Positions 1-13,471 of a stretch of 64,000 nucleotides of DNA are shown piece after piece. Source of the stretch: Homalodisca vitripennis (lineage: Eukaryota; Arthropoda; Insecta; Hemiptera; Cicadellidae); contig NC_060214.1 in the NCBI RefSeq assembly GCF_021130785.1, positions 2,011,001-2,075,000 on the forward strand. Direction: 5' to 3'. Made by a program: the position numbers and the translations under genes. The notes beneath the pieces were generated by a model. The model saw only the letters and a program-made list of their open reading frames with translations, was not told where the DNA came from and ran no database searches. Each line of letters opens with the position of its first letter. Positions within the stretch are counted from its first letter, which is position 1.

Positions 1-2792
1 GGGAGATCCATGGGGGCCAAGGCTTCCTCTAAGATTTTGATAAAACGGATTAATGACAAAAATAATCACACTCGTATGGTAAGCATATTACAAGTAAAAT
101 TAAGTGTACTTAAAATGGAATAAAATTTTTGTATAAAAGAATTTCTTTTTAAACATTTTATTTTTGTTGTATAGATATACAAAATCTCCTGTTACAATAA
201 AGATAATGGTAAACTATAACCAAGGCCCCTCCTGACAATCAGAACATAATTCTATAATTGGCCCTTTATAGAATTATGTTACTTATTCAAGTCTTAAAGG
301 CTAGCTCGTGTTGAAAGTTATTAAAAGAAAATCATCCCGTTTAGATATTACAAAAAGTGATGACTTTATTTTACCAAACTTTTTAAAGTAATTAAATATT
401 ATTGCCAACAGTTTGGATGGGATGGAAATAAAAACCTCTTCACAGATTGTCAAGAGATGGTTCCATAAAGATGATTACAGTTTGAACTGTAGAATTGGTG
501 GGTACGGAGAGGATAGTTTGTAGATCAGTGGGTTCTACTTTTAAGATTTTGAAGGGATGTCCTTGGTGTGCGTGGGAATGTGGAATATATTGAAAATGTG
601 GAATATATTTGTTGTATCAAATAGCAACGCTCCTCCCTATTGTGATGCAAGATTGGAAAGGCATAAAAAAATACCTAGATTTTGGATTTTAACCTTCATT
701 TTTATCTTTCCTAGTTTGTGGAAATTCAAGGTCAGTTGTTAAGTTGTGCACACTTTAAAAATCTGTAAGTCCTGTTCAAAGATTCAGAATGATGTAGATT
801 TTGACTGAATAATGGTGGTGAGCCAGCCATTGCAGACACTTTTTAGATTAAAATATTAAAATTATACAATTGGAGATTTTCTTTGTTGGGGGGTTGGACA
901 ATTAATAGCAGTTTGTCCTTTATGTTTGTCTTCAAAGTGCTTGTGATTTTGGTTGTTATTCGCTCAGTGCTTTTCTTTTTTTGAAATTCAAACATTTTAT
1001 AAGGTTTATCCGATTTGATTATTAAACCTGAATTTCTAGACTACTATAAAAATAAAAAATATTTCTTGTTTGTACCAAAGTTCTTGGCTGTTTTTCTAGT
1101 GATGTCACAAAGAGGGATTGGCATTTAGTAATTTAGGGTTGGGTTTGACCCTCCTTTGACAGGTCATCATCTGAATCTCTTGTATCAAGAAGTAGGACCA
1201 TCTTAAAATTAATGGCACAAAAAAATGACAAGTGGGATATCTGGGTTCTACTGTTAAAATATTGATATCCTCATCTTCACCTGATTTATATCGTACTTTT
1301 TTTTTAAAATTGCCCAAAATAACAATTAAAGTGATTGATTAAAGTATTCTTTCCTGTCCTGACTTCAAGATAAGTACGTTTGATGCTCCGGAGATGAGAT
1401 TTATAAACATAATGCAACCAAAAAATCGATTGCACAACTTTAACATTAATCTTAAGCTTTAAGAATAATTTATAAAAGTGAAATCTTGTTAGTAAAGATC
1501 AAGTTTTGGCCAACAGGAATAAACTGTTGCTGTCTGCGTTGCTATTAAATATCTTGGCTTGAATCCAAGAACTCTTTCACAGCTATTCAGATTCTGAGTT
1601 CCGACTTGAGACTTGATTTACGAATCTCTTGGCCAAATAAATGAGCCTTTTCTCTGCTGAAATATGATATTGCATAAAAAAAATATTGTTACCATGTAAA
1701 ATGAATTTAAATAATTGTTAATCTCCTTTATTTGCTTCAAGAAATAATTCTTGTGTTGTGTGCATATAAATTTATAAAACACCCCTTGGAAGATGTTTGG
1801 TGGGAGGAAAAATGTTTTATAAATATAAACCTGCATAATAATAATTTTAAAGCTAAAAATCCTTAAAATAGTTTTTTATTACAAAAAGTATATAAAACAC
1901 ATTTTTTGTGCACTGAAACAAGGTAATGAAACATGAAATTAATTAACTGGAAGCAAATATAAGTTATACCAACAGTGTACAAGCACATTATAGCAATAAC
2001 CTGGGGATGACCCTTCTCATTTTCTAGTTGTAATGTTGTGTTGCAAAGGGGTTTCTTTTTTTACATACATAGATTTTGTTCAGGGAATTCAGTATCATAA
2101 TGACAGTTTCTTTTTGCCTCGGTAATTTAAATGCAGACCATGATATGTGAAATGATGACTCTTAAAGTTCTCCAAGTCGGTGATGCTTACATTGTTCATT
2201 CTTACTGTGACTTCTCTTGTATAATTGTTTGCTATATCTATTTCATTAATGTGTTGGGTCAGTGGGATTGGCATCATATGTAATTGGTTTGTTTTTTTTA
2301 GTTATTTTGAAACATGGAGGTATTGTGTCTGAGAAAAGTATTTAACTTTGTGGAACTTCACATGTTTTCCTGGATTTTGCACACTCCATTAATACAAGTG
2401 CACATGTACTTTCTGTTCTGATAACTGTAAAATGTTCACCACTGCAACATACACAAGCTCAGTCAGAATTCATGCATCTGGTGAACAGATGATGGCTGAT
2501 TGACATGATGTGTTCAAGGCCATGCATGGTAATTAAGCATACAACATGACGCATTATTACTGTACAACTACAACACTTCTAGTACTAGGCTATGCGGTAG
2601 TCCATTCTTGGTTTTAATTTTCAAAAGGAAATTATCTAGTAATTTTTTAATAATCATATTATTAAATTGTTACGTTTACTCCTAATTGATTTTGACAATT
2701 CATGTAAACAAACTGATATACACATTGATAACATTGATACACATATATTTTTAGTTTTAGCACCAATAACATCTATCATGGATACTTCCAGG
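1..2792. other. AT-rich DNA, no gene seen
   Basis: No ORF here has family resemblance. The first 84 bases are open in frame and followed by gtaagc, but show no likeness to TTC21B or any protein I know. Confidence 0.5.
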
Positions 2793-2861
2793 CACATGTT
2801 TCGGTATTAAACCATCAATGTGTACATTAACACTGATGATGGTTTAATACAGAAACATGTG
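2793..2861. repeat. 25-bp hairpin with PLE-type terminal motif
   Basis: Arms 2793-2817 and 2837-2861 match at 24 of 25 positions. The right arm contains CTGATGA (2833-2839), a spacer, GAAAC (2852-2856), then gtgtctagaaataaa. It is close in layout to the PLE 3' motif at 60056-60095 (CTGATGA, GAAA, ttagaaataaa), so this is probably a head-to-head pair of PLE-like ends. Confidence 0.6.
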
Positions 2862-3085
2862 TCTAGAAATAAAATCATTTTATAAAAGGGTTTTAGTTGA
2901 CCATTTCATTATACTAATATAAAGATAACCCTGTAACGTGGAGTTAATAACAAAACATCTATCATATTTGTATGCTTTTTACATAAACCTCGGTTCAGAT
3001 GTAGTTTTGAATAATTATGGTTATCCATGGTACACTTAATCACCCGAGTAATTGGGAGTTTAGCTGTACTTGTACTGTACTGTAA

Positions 3086-4213
3086 AGGGCTCCCCAGGGC
3101 TCTGTCCTGGGCCCCTTTTTGTTCGTCGTCTTCATTAATGACCTCCCCAAAATTTCTACCAAACAAGAGTATCTTATATGCTGACGACACTACTTTGATA
3201 TGTTCTAGTAAACTTCCTGAGCTTAATCTTGTGATGATGGACTATATGAAAGAGAGATCCTACCTTTGGTTTACTGCAAATAGTCTAAGAGTTAATGGGG
3301 ATAAGTCAGAGGAAATAATATTTAACCTAGGTGTCAACTCTGTAAATAAGTCTGTTAAGTTACTAGGTCTCCATCTTGACTCAAGACTTACATGGAGAGC
3401 ACATACTGATGCCTTGTGTGCTCGTCTATGTAGAGTTATCTTTTTACTTAAGAAACTTAAATTTTGTACTAGTTGTAATTTAGTTTTAAAGGCTTATTTT
3501 GCTCTTTTTCACTCTCACCTTCTGTATGGCACCCTTCTCTGGGGTGGATCTAGTGGTGCTAAAGAGGTTTTCTTGTGCCAAAAGAGGGCTGTGCGTACAA
3601 TTTTTAATATTAGCTATAGTGACACCTGTAAACCATATTTTATAGAATATGATATACTTACGCTTCCTTCAATTTTTATCTTACAAATTTTATCATATGT
3701 AAAAGAAAACTTAGAATTATTTAATTTAAGAAGCTCAGTCCACAATCATTATACTAGAAACCAACATTCTATTGATCAGACGTTTGCTAGACTATCTAAA
3801 ACACACGGTGCATATCTTTATTTAGGCGTAAAACTCTTTAATAAGTTACCATTAGTTGTAAGAGACATTTCATGTAAAAATTTTAAGAATTCAATGACTA
3901 AATGGTTAAAAGAAAAAGCTTTTTATTCTGTAGAAGAATTTTATTCCTGTAGTATAAGTGATTGCATTTTCATGTAAATTTTGCTATGTTGATTTTTATG
4001 TGCCATGTGATTTATAAACTGTTTTGTTGTAGGCTATTTTAATTTTAATTTTAACTTAATTTTAAATTTAAATTTTTAATTTTTAATTTATTTATGTGCT
4101 CCTATATGTTGGTCATATTTATATATTTATTTAGGCCTACTAGTGCTATTCTGACGTTGTCAATACATTGTTATGTGGGATGACAATAAAGATTCTTGAT
4201 TCTTGATTCTTGA
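3086..4213 (+). mobile_element. 5'-truncated LINE (CR1/Jockey group) with heptamer tail
   Basis: Starts inside the RT: APQGSVLGPFLFVVFINDLP K in one frame, then after a shift near 3160 an open frame to 3977 with ILYADDTTLICSSKL (catalytic Asp pair), KLLGLHLDSRLTWRAHTDA, LLYGTLLWGGSSG, QKRAVRTIFN, HYTRNQHS and KLFNKLPL, ending AFYSVEEFYSCS. The 3' UTR is AT-rich and ends tgacaataaa plus three gattctt units at 4191-4213. Apart from the single frameshift and the 5' truncation it is well preserved. Confidence 0.87.
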
Positions 4214-6600
4214 TACTTAAGCTGTACAGATCACATTGTATTGGAGGACCTTAATTAGCACCTTTCTGGTGTCATTCTTAACAGCTAGGTGTGAGTAGAT
4301 CTTAACACGTTTGCTCTGTTCTAAAGTAAACCGCGCGGGTTTGTTGTCCCTGTCTGGTATAAATTGTGGCCGGCGTCGGCTGGGACAGAACTATTTCTGT
4401 GGCACTTGTTTGTTCTTGTCTATTCCTGCCAGTAGATAGTCTCCGCTGGAATTGCAGTTCGTCTCTTACCGTTATAGCACAAATCCTGGATCTCTTCACA
4501 GACAACAAGTTGTGTTTAGCTCTCAGGTTAATTGTTTGTTGAACAGCTTGTTTTTGTAACTCTTGAGATTCTGAAGCACCAACGTTAAATAGTTTAGGTT
4601 CACAGCTCATAAAATGGTACAAAATAAATCAATCGTAAACAGTTCTGTACATATCATAATGGCAGGGATACACCTGATGTAAGAAAATTAAATTAAGAGT
4701 CCAAGTCCCACAAGTTGTAGTCCAAGAACTTTAAGGTCCCAGGATTGTAAGTTCTGAAATAAACCAGACAATTTGTACTTACACATTGCCATGTAGTATG
4801 TTACATATTTTGCATTATATATTGCATTTTATAAAAAATTTGCCATTATTAGGGTCCTTTAAACTAATATACGTGATAGAAAGAGTAAATGGAAAAATCA
4901 TGTTATTTTGGAGGTGTTTAATAATATGGATTTAAAAATTGAATTGAAATTATTCTCTGATAATATGTATTGTAGACAATATAGTGGGCAACTTGAAAAT
5001 ATTAGTCGTATATGGGCATTGTTCTTAATGGGTTATTTAAAATTACCCTTCCTAAAAAACCTAAAATGTTTTCTTTTAGAGATATTTTTTCATATCTTTC
5101 TCAGTGTCAATGGATATTTGCTATTGACTTTATACTAACACATCCAACAAGCTTGAAATAAATAGTATTTATTAAGCTATTGTGTTTTGCCATTCTTATT
5201 TAATGAAATTAAAATGACAATTACGAATAGTCACAATGTAGGTATCTTTAAAGTAGTTTTTAATTTGTATTCCAAACTTATCTGAAGAATTTCAGGAAAA
5301 ACATGTATATTTTTGGAATAAACCTTAAGCTCAACATATCTAGTATTAGATCTACTCATAACAAATAAACTGATTTGTGACTAACATGAATATAAATTGT
5401 TTGAAGTACAGAAAAGGTAAATTTATATTGTAAAAGTCAACAAGAAATGCTTGCTATAGTCAATTTGGTAGTGAATGGTTAGAAATTGCACCTGCAGTGG
5501 TGAGACCTTGAAGACAAGGTGGACAAAGAGGAGCCTTTGTTCTGTTGGAACAATGTGCTTTGTGCTGTAGGAACAATGGTCTTTGTGCTTACCCAATTAG
5601 GACTCACTCTTTGATTTTGGGTCTTGACATTTTCTGAGTAAAAGATTTTTATCTGCATGTGTTTTTGCTAACTATTTCCCAAACTCCAGCAATATTGCAA
5701 AAATGCCAAAACCGTCAGTTTTGTTCCCAGTTGCTTTGTAATACAAGTTGTCTAGAAAGAATGGCTTCCCATTTTAGAAGGTTTCTCTCGCTCATGTTGT
5801 GTTTGGTGAGTGTAAACAGTTGGAAGCCCGTTTGCCAATTACAGTGTTGCCTTCAGTGAACAGTCTAATTAAATCCAAGTTTTGATTTGTTACAATTGCT
5901 AATTTTCTGTAATTCTTACACTTGTAAAATGTTTCAAAAGGTTTTAAAATATTTGCTTGTTTGTCCTAAAAATTAGAACTGAAGAAAACCTATATTTAAC
6001 AGGGTATGAAACCGTTTAGAATTGTAAGGGCTAAAGAAAATCAGATACTGCAATGGATCTTGGATTAAATCAAAATTTTACCTAAATTACAGCAAAGTTT
6101 TAGTGTAATAAAAAAACTGAGCACATGTACCAACCATAAAATCTATCTTTATTGGTTGTGCTCGTTATGAGATTGTAGAAGATTGTCCTGTGCTCGTTGT
6201 GTCATTAGGTGTTAAACAAGCATGCAGTTGGCGATGGTCCAGAATGTGAGTGACATGACAATGGATGTTATGTAATGGAAGAGTGTTTCGCAAGCACACA
6301 AAGTGGTACATTTCTAGCGTAGATATTGAACTCTTCTGTTCGCAAACATAAAAATACAATATATTAAAGTTATAAAGTAGGCTGTGGTACCAAATATTTG
6401 TTTTCAAGGGAAGTACCTTTTTTGGACCATCCCTTTATTTTTCCGTAGTGATGTTCATAACATGTCTATCTTAACATATGTCCGTGTATGTGTATGTAAA
6501 TATAAGCATTGACTAATAAAATGGACAGATTTTTACTGAAATCAGTATGTGGGTGTAATTTAAAAAGAATACCCAGAACAACTATTTATTGTTTTTTGGC
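4214..6600. other. No gene seen
   Basis: A 106-codon minus-strand ORF at 4302-4622 sits in a GC-richer patch but has no recognised domain. 5500-5600 has short repeats of the words ctttgtgct and ggaacaatg. Otherwise AT-rich. Confidence 0.45.
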
Positions 6601-6602
6601 TT

Positions 6603-6683
6603 AAACAGTAACCGGCGAAAGCGCTTTTATAATAAATTAAAATTGTGGAAGAATAAAAATTTCTTCTATATTAAAAGTAATTT
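6603..6683 (+). mobile_element. PLE 3' terminal fragment
   Basis: cagtaaccggcgaaagcgc followed by ataataaattaa and aattgtggaagaataaaaat then ctatattaaa parallels the right-arm PLE end at 60070-60140. A short solo end, 5' truncated. Confidence 0.6.
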
Positions 6684-6689
6684 TGAATA

Positions 6690-8085
6690 AACTTTCAACA
6701 GAATAAAGTATTATTTCATCTATTTATTTTTTTAATAAAAAAATAAGGCAACTAAACGGTTACAAATGAATAATACACAAATGGATTAAAATGGAACATA
6801 TCACATTTGTATACAAATTTTCTTTTAAACAAGATTTGAAACTATAGTTGAAACTATTGGAATCTTAATAAAGTATCAACCTAGGCCTTGCTTTCTGTTG
6901 CAGTGGAAAAGAGAAAGTATATTGTGAAGAAAATTCATAATCAATATCTAATGTAAATTTCATTTTCAAAGAACTCTGAAATCCAGACGTGAGAACGTTT
7001 TATTTTGTCAATAATTTGTTAAACTTACTTGTATAACTTTTAGTTCAGATTTTTTAACCTTTTGGTTTTGTAATAGATGAGAACTTCAAAGGACGTAAAT
7101 GGAAAAAAAAACCATTTCAGATGACATAGAAATAATATAATGTAATTATATTGTAGGCCTTGAGTTAAGTGTTACGTAACAGTTAATAATAATGTTTTAA
7201 ACTTTTATGTGAAAAATAAAAAAAAAACTGTTTGAATTTAAACTAATTAGATATGAAAATCTGAAAACTTCTGTAGTTACTATGTTTTAATACTGTGTTT
7301 GTTGCATTCTGCTTGAAACATTCTTTGTGTGCACGCAGGAAAAAGGTGATTGTTACATTAAATATTTAAAAAAAAACTGTAATTATAAAGTATCATAAAA
7401 CTATAATATGTCTTTATAATATGAAGAAATACCTGAAATGATTTGCGACAGTTTAAAAAAAAAGCCGTGGTTACATATATTTTTAATTAAACTTTTCATT
7501 AATACGGATATACTATAGCGATAAACTAAGTTAAATAAGTATAGTCATTTTTGTTTAACTTGTTAACAATAAAAAACAAACAAACAAACAAGTGCTGTAT
7601 AAAAATAATATGCTTCAGAAAAAAGGATATTGTAGACTTACAACTATGAAAAAAATGAAGTGAACGATTTTTCAGTGCAAGGACTTTGAGACTGTACATG
7701 ATTAATGTACATATTTTTGGAAATTTGTTGGCTTTTCTTGACAGTTTTAATTAACACTTTCTCTTCATAAGTATAGTACTGTATTCAAAATATACCAAGA
7801 CTAGTGTTTACTTACTAGTGATATCTCGTGAATAATTTTACTTAGTTTTGGAGTAGCTTAGACATAAAAATAGAATTAATATTCTGGAAACTCACAGTAA
7901 CTGACAAACATAAACAATGTTTAATAACAATTAACACATCCTGGTAACTAAAATAGCATCACATGTGGCCAGCATCTGCTGTTACTGTAAAGTTAAACAC
8001 AAGTTCAGAACTGTTTCAAAGTTAAAGTACCAGATTGTGGGATTTTTCATGGTCCGGTGGACATATGGAACTAAGAGCTAAGGAA
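6690..8085. other. No gene seen
   Basis: AT-rich with poly-A runs and a short CAAA repeat at about 7575-7590. Confidence 0.5.
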
Positions 8086-8089
8086 TAAA

Positions 8090-8319
8090 AGAAGAAATCT
8101 TTTTCGTCTTTAAGCACTTATGACATGCAATGGACAACGTCACTTTTTCTTATAACTAAATGGCCTACTCCTATCATACCTTTAAAATTCCATAAAATAA
8201 GTGTATTGATTAGACATTTATAAAATTAGGTAAAAGTAAGTGTTATATATACATGGTAAATGTGAATAACACCACAAAAGAAAATAAAAATAAATATGTT
8301 GTTAGCAGCGTCTTGTTAA

Positions 8320-8325
<6 letters not shown>
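8090..8325 (-). mobile_element. 3'-UTR fragment of the intron-11 LINE family, reversed
   Basis: Reverse complement of about 44090-44340: shared words include ggcctactcctatcatacct, gtctttaagcactt and tcactttttcttata. It is a very short 5'-truncated insertion whose 5' side runs into the TA microsatellite. Confidence 0.8.
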
Positions 8326-8371
<46 letters not shown>

Positions 8372-8382
8372 TATATATATAA
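8320..8382. repeat. (TA)n microsatellite
   Basis: About 30 TA units with one tg and one taata interruption. The ORFs on both strands here are repeat artefacts. Confidence 0.95.
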
Positions 8383-8599
8383 TTTCAATAAACATTGAAT
8401 CACAAAAAGTACTTGTTCCAATCAGAAATTGGCGTATTTGGTGCTGCCATTTCTGACACAATAAATACCAATTCTTTTTAGATTTATTTTTTTGTGTTAT
8501 AAATTTATGACATAATTTGCTAATTAAAAAAAGTCAGTGAAAACACATCGGTTAGTAGAGTGAAACGCCGCCTACCGCATCAGAATACGATGATCCAGT

Positions 8600-8915
8600 C
8601 AGAAATGGCAGCGCATAATGTACTTCACAATGTGTACCTAAAACAACCCACCATTTCTGATTGGATTAACCTTTTGAGATGCGGTTTGCGGAATTCAACT
8701 CTACTAAGTGAGCTCTTTCAAATGAGGTATCACTCGACCCATGCTTTTATTTAAGATTTCCATGTTTTCCTTTGTGGGGCCGTCCCTCCATGGTTGGCAT
8801 GTCATGGTAATAACAAGGAAAACCATATGACACTGTGCAAAGTTTATAGATGTTATCTGCTATGGTTTGTAAAATATTAAGCCGTACCCAGACTTTTCAA
8901 ACACCTTGTATATAC
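8600..8915. mobile_element. MITE fragment related to the 13.5 kb element
   Basis: Its middle (gcggtttgcggaattcaact, ctaagtgagc, ttatttaagatttcc, ggggccgtccct) parallels 13710-13820 (gggtttgcggcattgtactc, ctaagtaagacc, ctatttaagaatttt, ggaccgtcccct). It ends at gacttttcaaacaccttgta. The left end was not found. Confidence 0.6.
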
Positions 8916-10309
8916 ATACACATACACACACATACATAACATATCTAAAACACATACAGTATAAATTAAATAGTAAATAAATAACATTAAAAATAGATAA
9001 CAATAAAATAAATAAAAAATAATACAACAAATAAAAAGTAACAATAAAATAAATTTAACAATATTAAATAAATAACAGGAGTTATAACTATTAACAAAAG
9101 CTTAATTATTAAACAAGTAAATTCCTAATATCACAGGTTTAGTAGTCATTTAAAGAAAAAAATGTGTTATCAACAAGCCAATTACTTACAACATTTTAAA
9201 TTTACTTATAGACACATGCCATGCCTTTTCAGGAAGTCAATAAAAAAGTGTAATCCTCATATAGATAAAAGTGCCTTTGGTTTTTCTCCAATCGAACATT
9301 CATCTGTTCAAGCATATATTTTTTCTAGTACAGTAGAAGTGTATTTCTTGTCTACTAATAAATCTGGCTAATTTTTCTTTGATTCTATGTCAAATACAAT
9401 AAATATACAGTACAGGGATGGAAGGGTCATAATTCCAAATAAAAAATAGGTATGTTAATTGCTATTTAAATATTTTAGATCAGTGTCTTATGTGTAGTGG
9501 TGGGCAAGTGGGTTTACACCAACAATAACAAACAGAGGACATTGAGGTCAATGTCTGACCTTCCCGACATGTTGACCTTGGCCCACACTCTCACTTTCAC
9601 CAGAGAGGACCTTCTACACACTGCATTCATATATCTTATTCAAATCTAATACTAAATCATACTTTAAAAAACACATTGACAGTAAATTCTTAAAACTTTT
9701 TAAATCCGAACCGTTTTGTTCAGTACAGTAATTAATATGAATGGGAAGTATTGTGTTATTTAACTTCCAAATGACATATGAACATATTTTTTCTCTTCAT
9801 ATTCTGTCTTCCAAGCAGCACATTATCGTCTATTAAGTGCAGAGTAGCCAGTTTACATAGGCTCTGGAAAACATACATACTTCTTTTTTTAGTAGGAAAA
9901 AAGTAATGGTGGTTGTTACTTTGAGTTTAAATGGTATACTAATTTTATTTAGTCTAGAAAGATATTAATATTTTTATTTGCATATGCTATAATTTTAAAG
10001 ACTGTATATAATCCTGTTTTAAAAGTGTGAAGGTGCATTTTTTGGACAAATATATTAATGAAATCACTGTATTTTTACACTTTTTAATGTTTGATTGAAC
10101 AGTCTCTACAAAACTATATGCATTAGTTCGGTCTTTTCATGTTGTTTTCAGTTTAGTTTTAAAATTAAAAAATGCATTAGTCAAGCATTATCAGCTATTT
10201 TGAACCTATTTTCCTGTTTCAAAACTGAGCATCGGTTAAATTTTAGACCTGCTGTACCTGTATGCTGAATATTTATACATTATAATCTTATGTACAAACC
10301 AGATTGTCC
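8916..10309. other. No gene seen
   Basis: Simple ata/aata-rich DNA at 8920-9090, then unremarkable AT-rich sequence. Confidence 0.5.
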
Positions 10310-10900
10310 AGTTTATGAATGTATGAATGATTTTGGCATAAAATGGAATACCCATATAAACACATTATCGAAGCAGCTAAATTCAGCTACATTCGCCCTG
10401 AGGTGCCTTTCTACATTTACCTCAGAACAAGTTCTTAAACTAGGTTACTTAGGCATTTGAGTCAAAGGTGAGGTAAAGAATAATATTTTGGGGATTTTCT
10501 AGTGTCATTAACTTTAATAGAGCATTCACTCTTCAAAAGAGAGCGTTGAGGGTCGTCTGGGGAATGAGACCAGATGAGAGCTTGTAGAGAGCGTTTCCAA
10601 TCTTGTGGGATCCTAACCTTGGCCTCCCTTCTCATTTTTCATTCGACAATGTTTGTTTTTAAAGTAAAAATCTTTTTCCACATTTAAATCATGATCATAA
10701 ATACGCAGCACAGAAATTACCTAATTTCAAACCCGTTTCAGACTCATTCTTTCCAAAAACTCAATTTTTTATTTTGGCCCTAAACTATACAATTTACTTC
10801 CAAATGTAATCAAAATTTCAAACAAATGTAAACAGTTTCAAACATTATTTAAAAGCATACTTGATCAGGAAGGCTTTCTACGGTCTCCATGAGACTCTTG
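10310..10900 (+). mobile_element. Degenerate LINE ORF2 C-terminus
   Basis: Translated pieces read KWNTHINTLSKQLNSATFAL RCLSTFTSEQVLKLGY, then after many stops FGPKLYNLLPNVIKISNK CKQFQTLFKSIL and EGFYGLHETL. The order (W..HI...L...ALR, then ..KLYN.LP) is that of Jockey/CR1-group ORF2 ends. Heavily decayed, so old. Confidence 0.65.
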
Positions 10901-13227
10901 TGATAGCCATGTCTTGATTAGACAGATTGTTTTTGTAGTAGGAATAACTTAAAATTGTTACAAGAATGTATTGGGTTTTACCTTTAAATTGTATGCTTAA
11001 TATTAAACAGTTGTTCAGTTGCTTTTTAATAATTACTTTTGATACTGATGTTTTGACTTGCACAGAAAACCTTTGTGTTCTATTGTGTGAATAAATTATC
11101 ATTCTTATGAAATTGGAAATTTGGATTTCTATCAAGTAACTGAGATTTTTGAGAATTGTAAATTGATTAATCAAAACACTAAAATACCATTAGACCTATT
11201 AAAGTTTTGTCCAAACTTCTAAATTGCACTTCAATTATCCTTAAAAAGTAGAATGAAAAGTAAAAAAAATCTTCAACATGTTAAGTTTTGTTAACACATT
11301 TATTTGCAGTAACAGTTTTTTAATGATAATAATACTTTCATAATAGTTAGCAATAGTTATAGGGAATTTTAATATTTATATAGCCTAAAATAAAAATTGT
11401 AACGGGCTTAGTACTTTAAAGCGTTGTGAAAAAATGAGTTTCTCAAGCTTGACCAGTAATGTATTGAAAATAGTTGTTACACATTATGTGCTTAATATTG
11501 CATCAGTGTTAAGTAAGAAATGTGTGTTCATATTATATAGTATATCAATATTAGTAATCACTAAGTACAAATGAATGTTGCCACTCATTTGCATAGGAAT
11601 TTATATACAAGTGCTCTCTAAAAAACCATTTCAATGCCTACTTTAGTTGTCCATTACAATTACCTCTAAGAATTAATTAGAAAACATTGATGTCTTAAAA
11701 CACTATGGAACCAATAATACTATGATGTTTTACAACAAATTCTGTTACCTCATTGTGGTCATTTAGAAACTTATGTACCTTCCGATTTAAGCGATCTGCC
11801 CTGTTTGTGATTTTTTATTTGAGCAATTGTTATGAAAAGTATTTCAATGTGAATTACAAAGATACGAAATACCAGTTAAATAATGTTATGATTGATTTAT
11901 CAACAGTTCTTCTTTAGCGATAAGTTTTCTAGTATTGACCTTGATGTTGAACGTCAGTTTCACCACATGATTTTCCCTGCACAGCCAGACAATTGGTATA
12001 ATTGTGTGCTGCAGGAAATTGCCAACAAACCGGTTCCTCAGTGGTAATGGTCAGAGAATACTACAACCACATCTATATTTAGCGGATGTGGAAAACAGGT
12101 TGTTTTGCTGGATTTCATAAAAAAACATTTAAAAAAAGAAAAGGTAGAAAAATGAACAAAAGCAATTAATTAACTTCTTAAGCGTTTAACTATTTTTTTT
12201 ATTCATTCGACCCATTTAAATTTTCTTTCCTTTATGAACATAACCAGTCTGATCAATTATTCCCCGTACCCTTCGTTTTGATATCTCTCCTCTGATTTAT
12301 AGAAGAAAGTCTGAAATCCATGTAATTGCTTTAATTGCAATAAAACTGTACTGCCTCGTCTCATGTTAGCCCCCTTATTGTAAATCAATTTTATTTTCCA
12401 AACAAATTCCTGTAACCTGTAAGGAATGGTATCAATATTTTGGCAGTGTATTGTTGTAAATTTTGAAATACAGTATTTCCAGATAAACAAATTTAGAAGA
12501 ATATTATCAGATATGAAGGCTGTAATAGATTAAAACTAAACGATGTTGTACTTTAATTTCACCAACCGATCACGTGCTAGAAGTTGTTTATTAATATCAT
12601 AAAACTCGGGGAGAGGATGAACGGGAGGACTAGAAGAGTCTGTGACGTCACGTTATGTCACGTTATTGCTGGCAAGGGCATGAATGGCAGGCAGTAGGCA
12701 CATGGCAGAAATAGCCAACATGCCATCAGCATGCATGCATCAGACACAAGGCACGCACATGACACAGTGACTCTGTCAGTAGGCGTGCCAATAACAATAG
12801 GCCAAATTATTCATTGGCTTCAACATTAGAAGGTGGCTACAATTGGGACTGATGAACATTTAAGATTAATTTATACATACTGAACATGTATTATCATCGA
12901 TGATAAGACTAAAGAAGTAGTGCCAAAATACGTTAAAACCGCTTTTCTTCATATATTAGACTATATGTCGTAGTCTCCATAATATGAATACCTATAGAAA
13001 ATCTATGTTAAAATTTATTTTGGTTCCACCTAGTTTCAGTTATGTATTTAATAAAAATTAAAACTAACACTTATTTTGAAACATAATTTTTGTGAAGATG
13101 TGCTTTATAACCATGTTTACCATTAAATACACTTAAGTGATGCAAGTATGAACATTTAGTCTGGTCAACTTGACCTCAATATTAAATATAATATTCTGTG
13201 TGCATTTATTTCCGTACACGCTGAATT

Positions 13228-13270
<43 letters not shown>

Positions 13271-13469
13271 ACTGCAAGATATATTGATCAAGCAATGCAT
13301 AACACAAGACAAATTTTTATCACATTTTATATCTACGGTTTTATAATGTATTCATATTAACATAATTACAATAACAAGAAGGGGATTATGACTAAATATA
13401 CAAGTATGATTATTATTACTCTAATAGAGCTTCCAAGTAGCACAAGATATAGGTTGAACTGATTGCAAA
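10901..13469. other. No gene seen; short TA microsatellite
   Basis: AT-rich. A slightly GC-richer patch at 12600-12830 has repeated words (catggcag, atgcatgcat, cgtcacgttatg). A TA run lies at about 13230-13267. Confidence 0.45.
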
Positions 13470-13471
13470 TA

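Noticed and set aside
1..84. Open stretch followed by gtaagc at the window start, considered as a TTC21B exon
   Set aside because: The encoded residues do not resemble TTC21B or any TPR; no acceptor is visible.
4302..4622. 106-codon minus-strand ORF
   Set aside because: No domain, no splice context and low complexity in places. The GC-richer patch may be repeat-derived.
8243..8461. ORFs on both strands rich in Tyr and Ile
   Set aside because: They translate a TA microsatellite.
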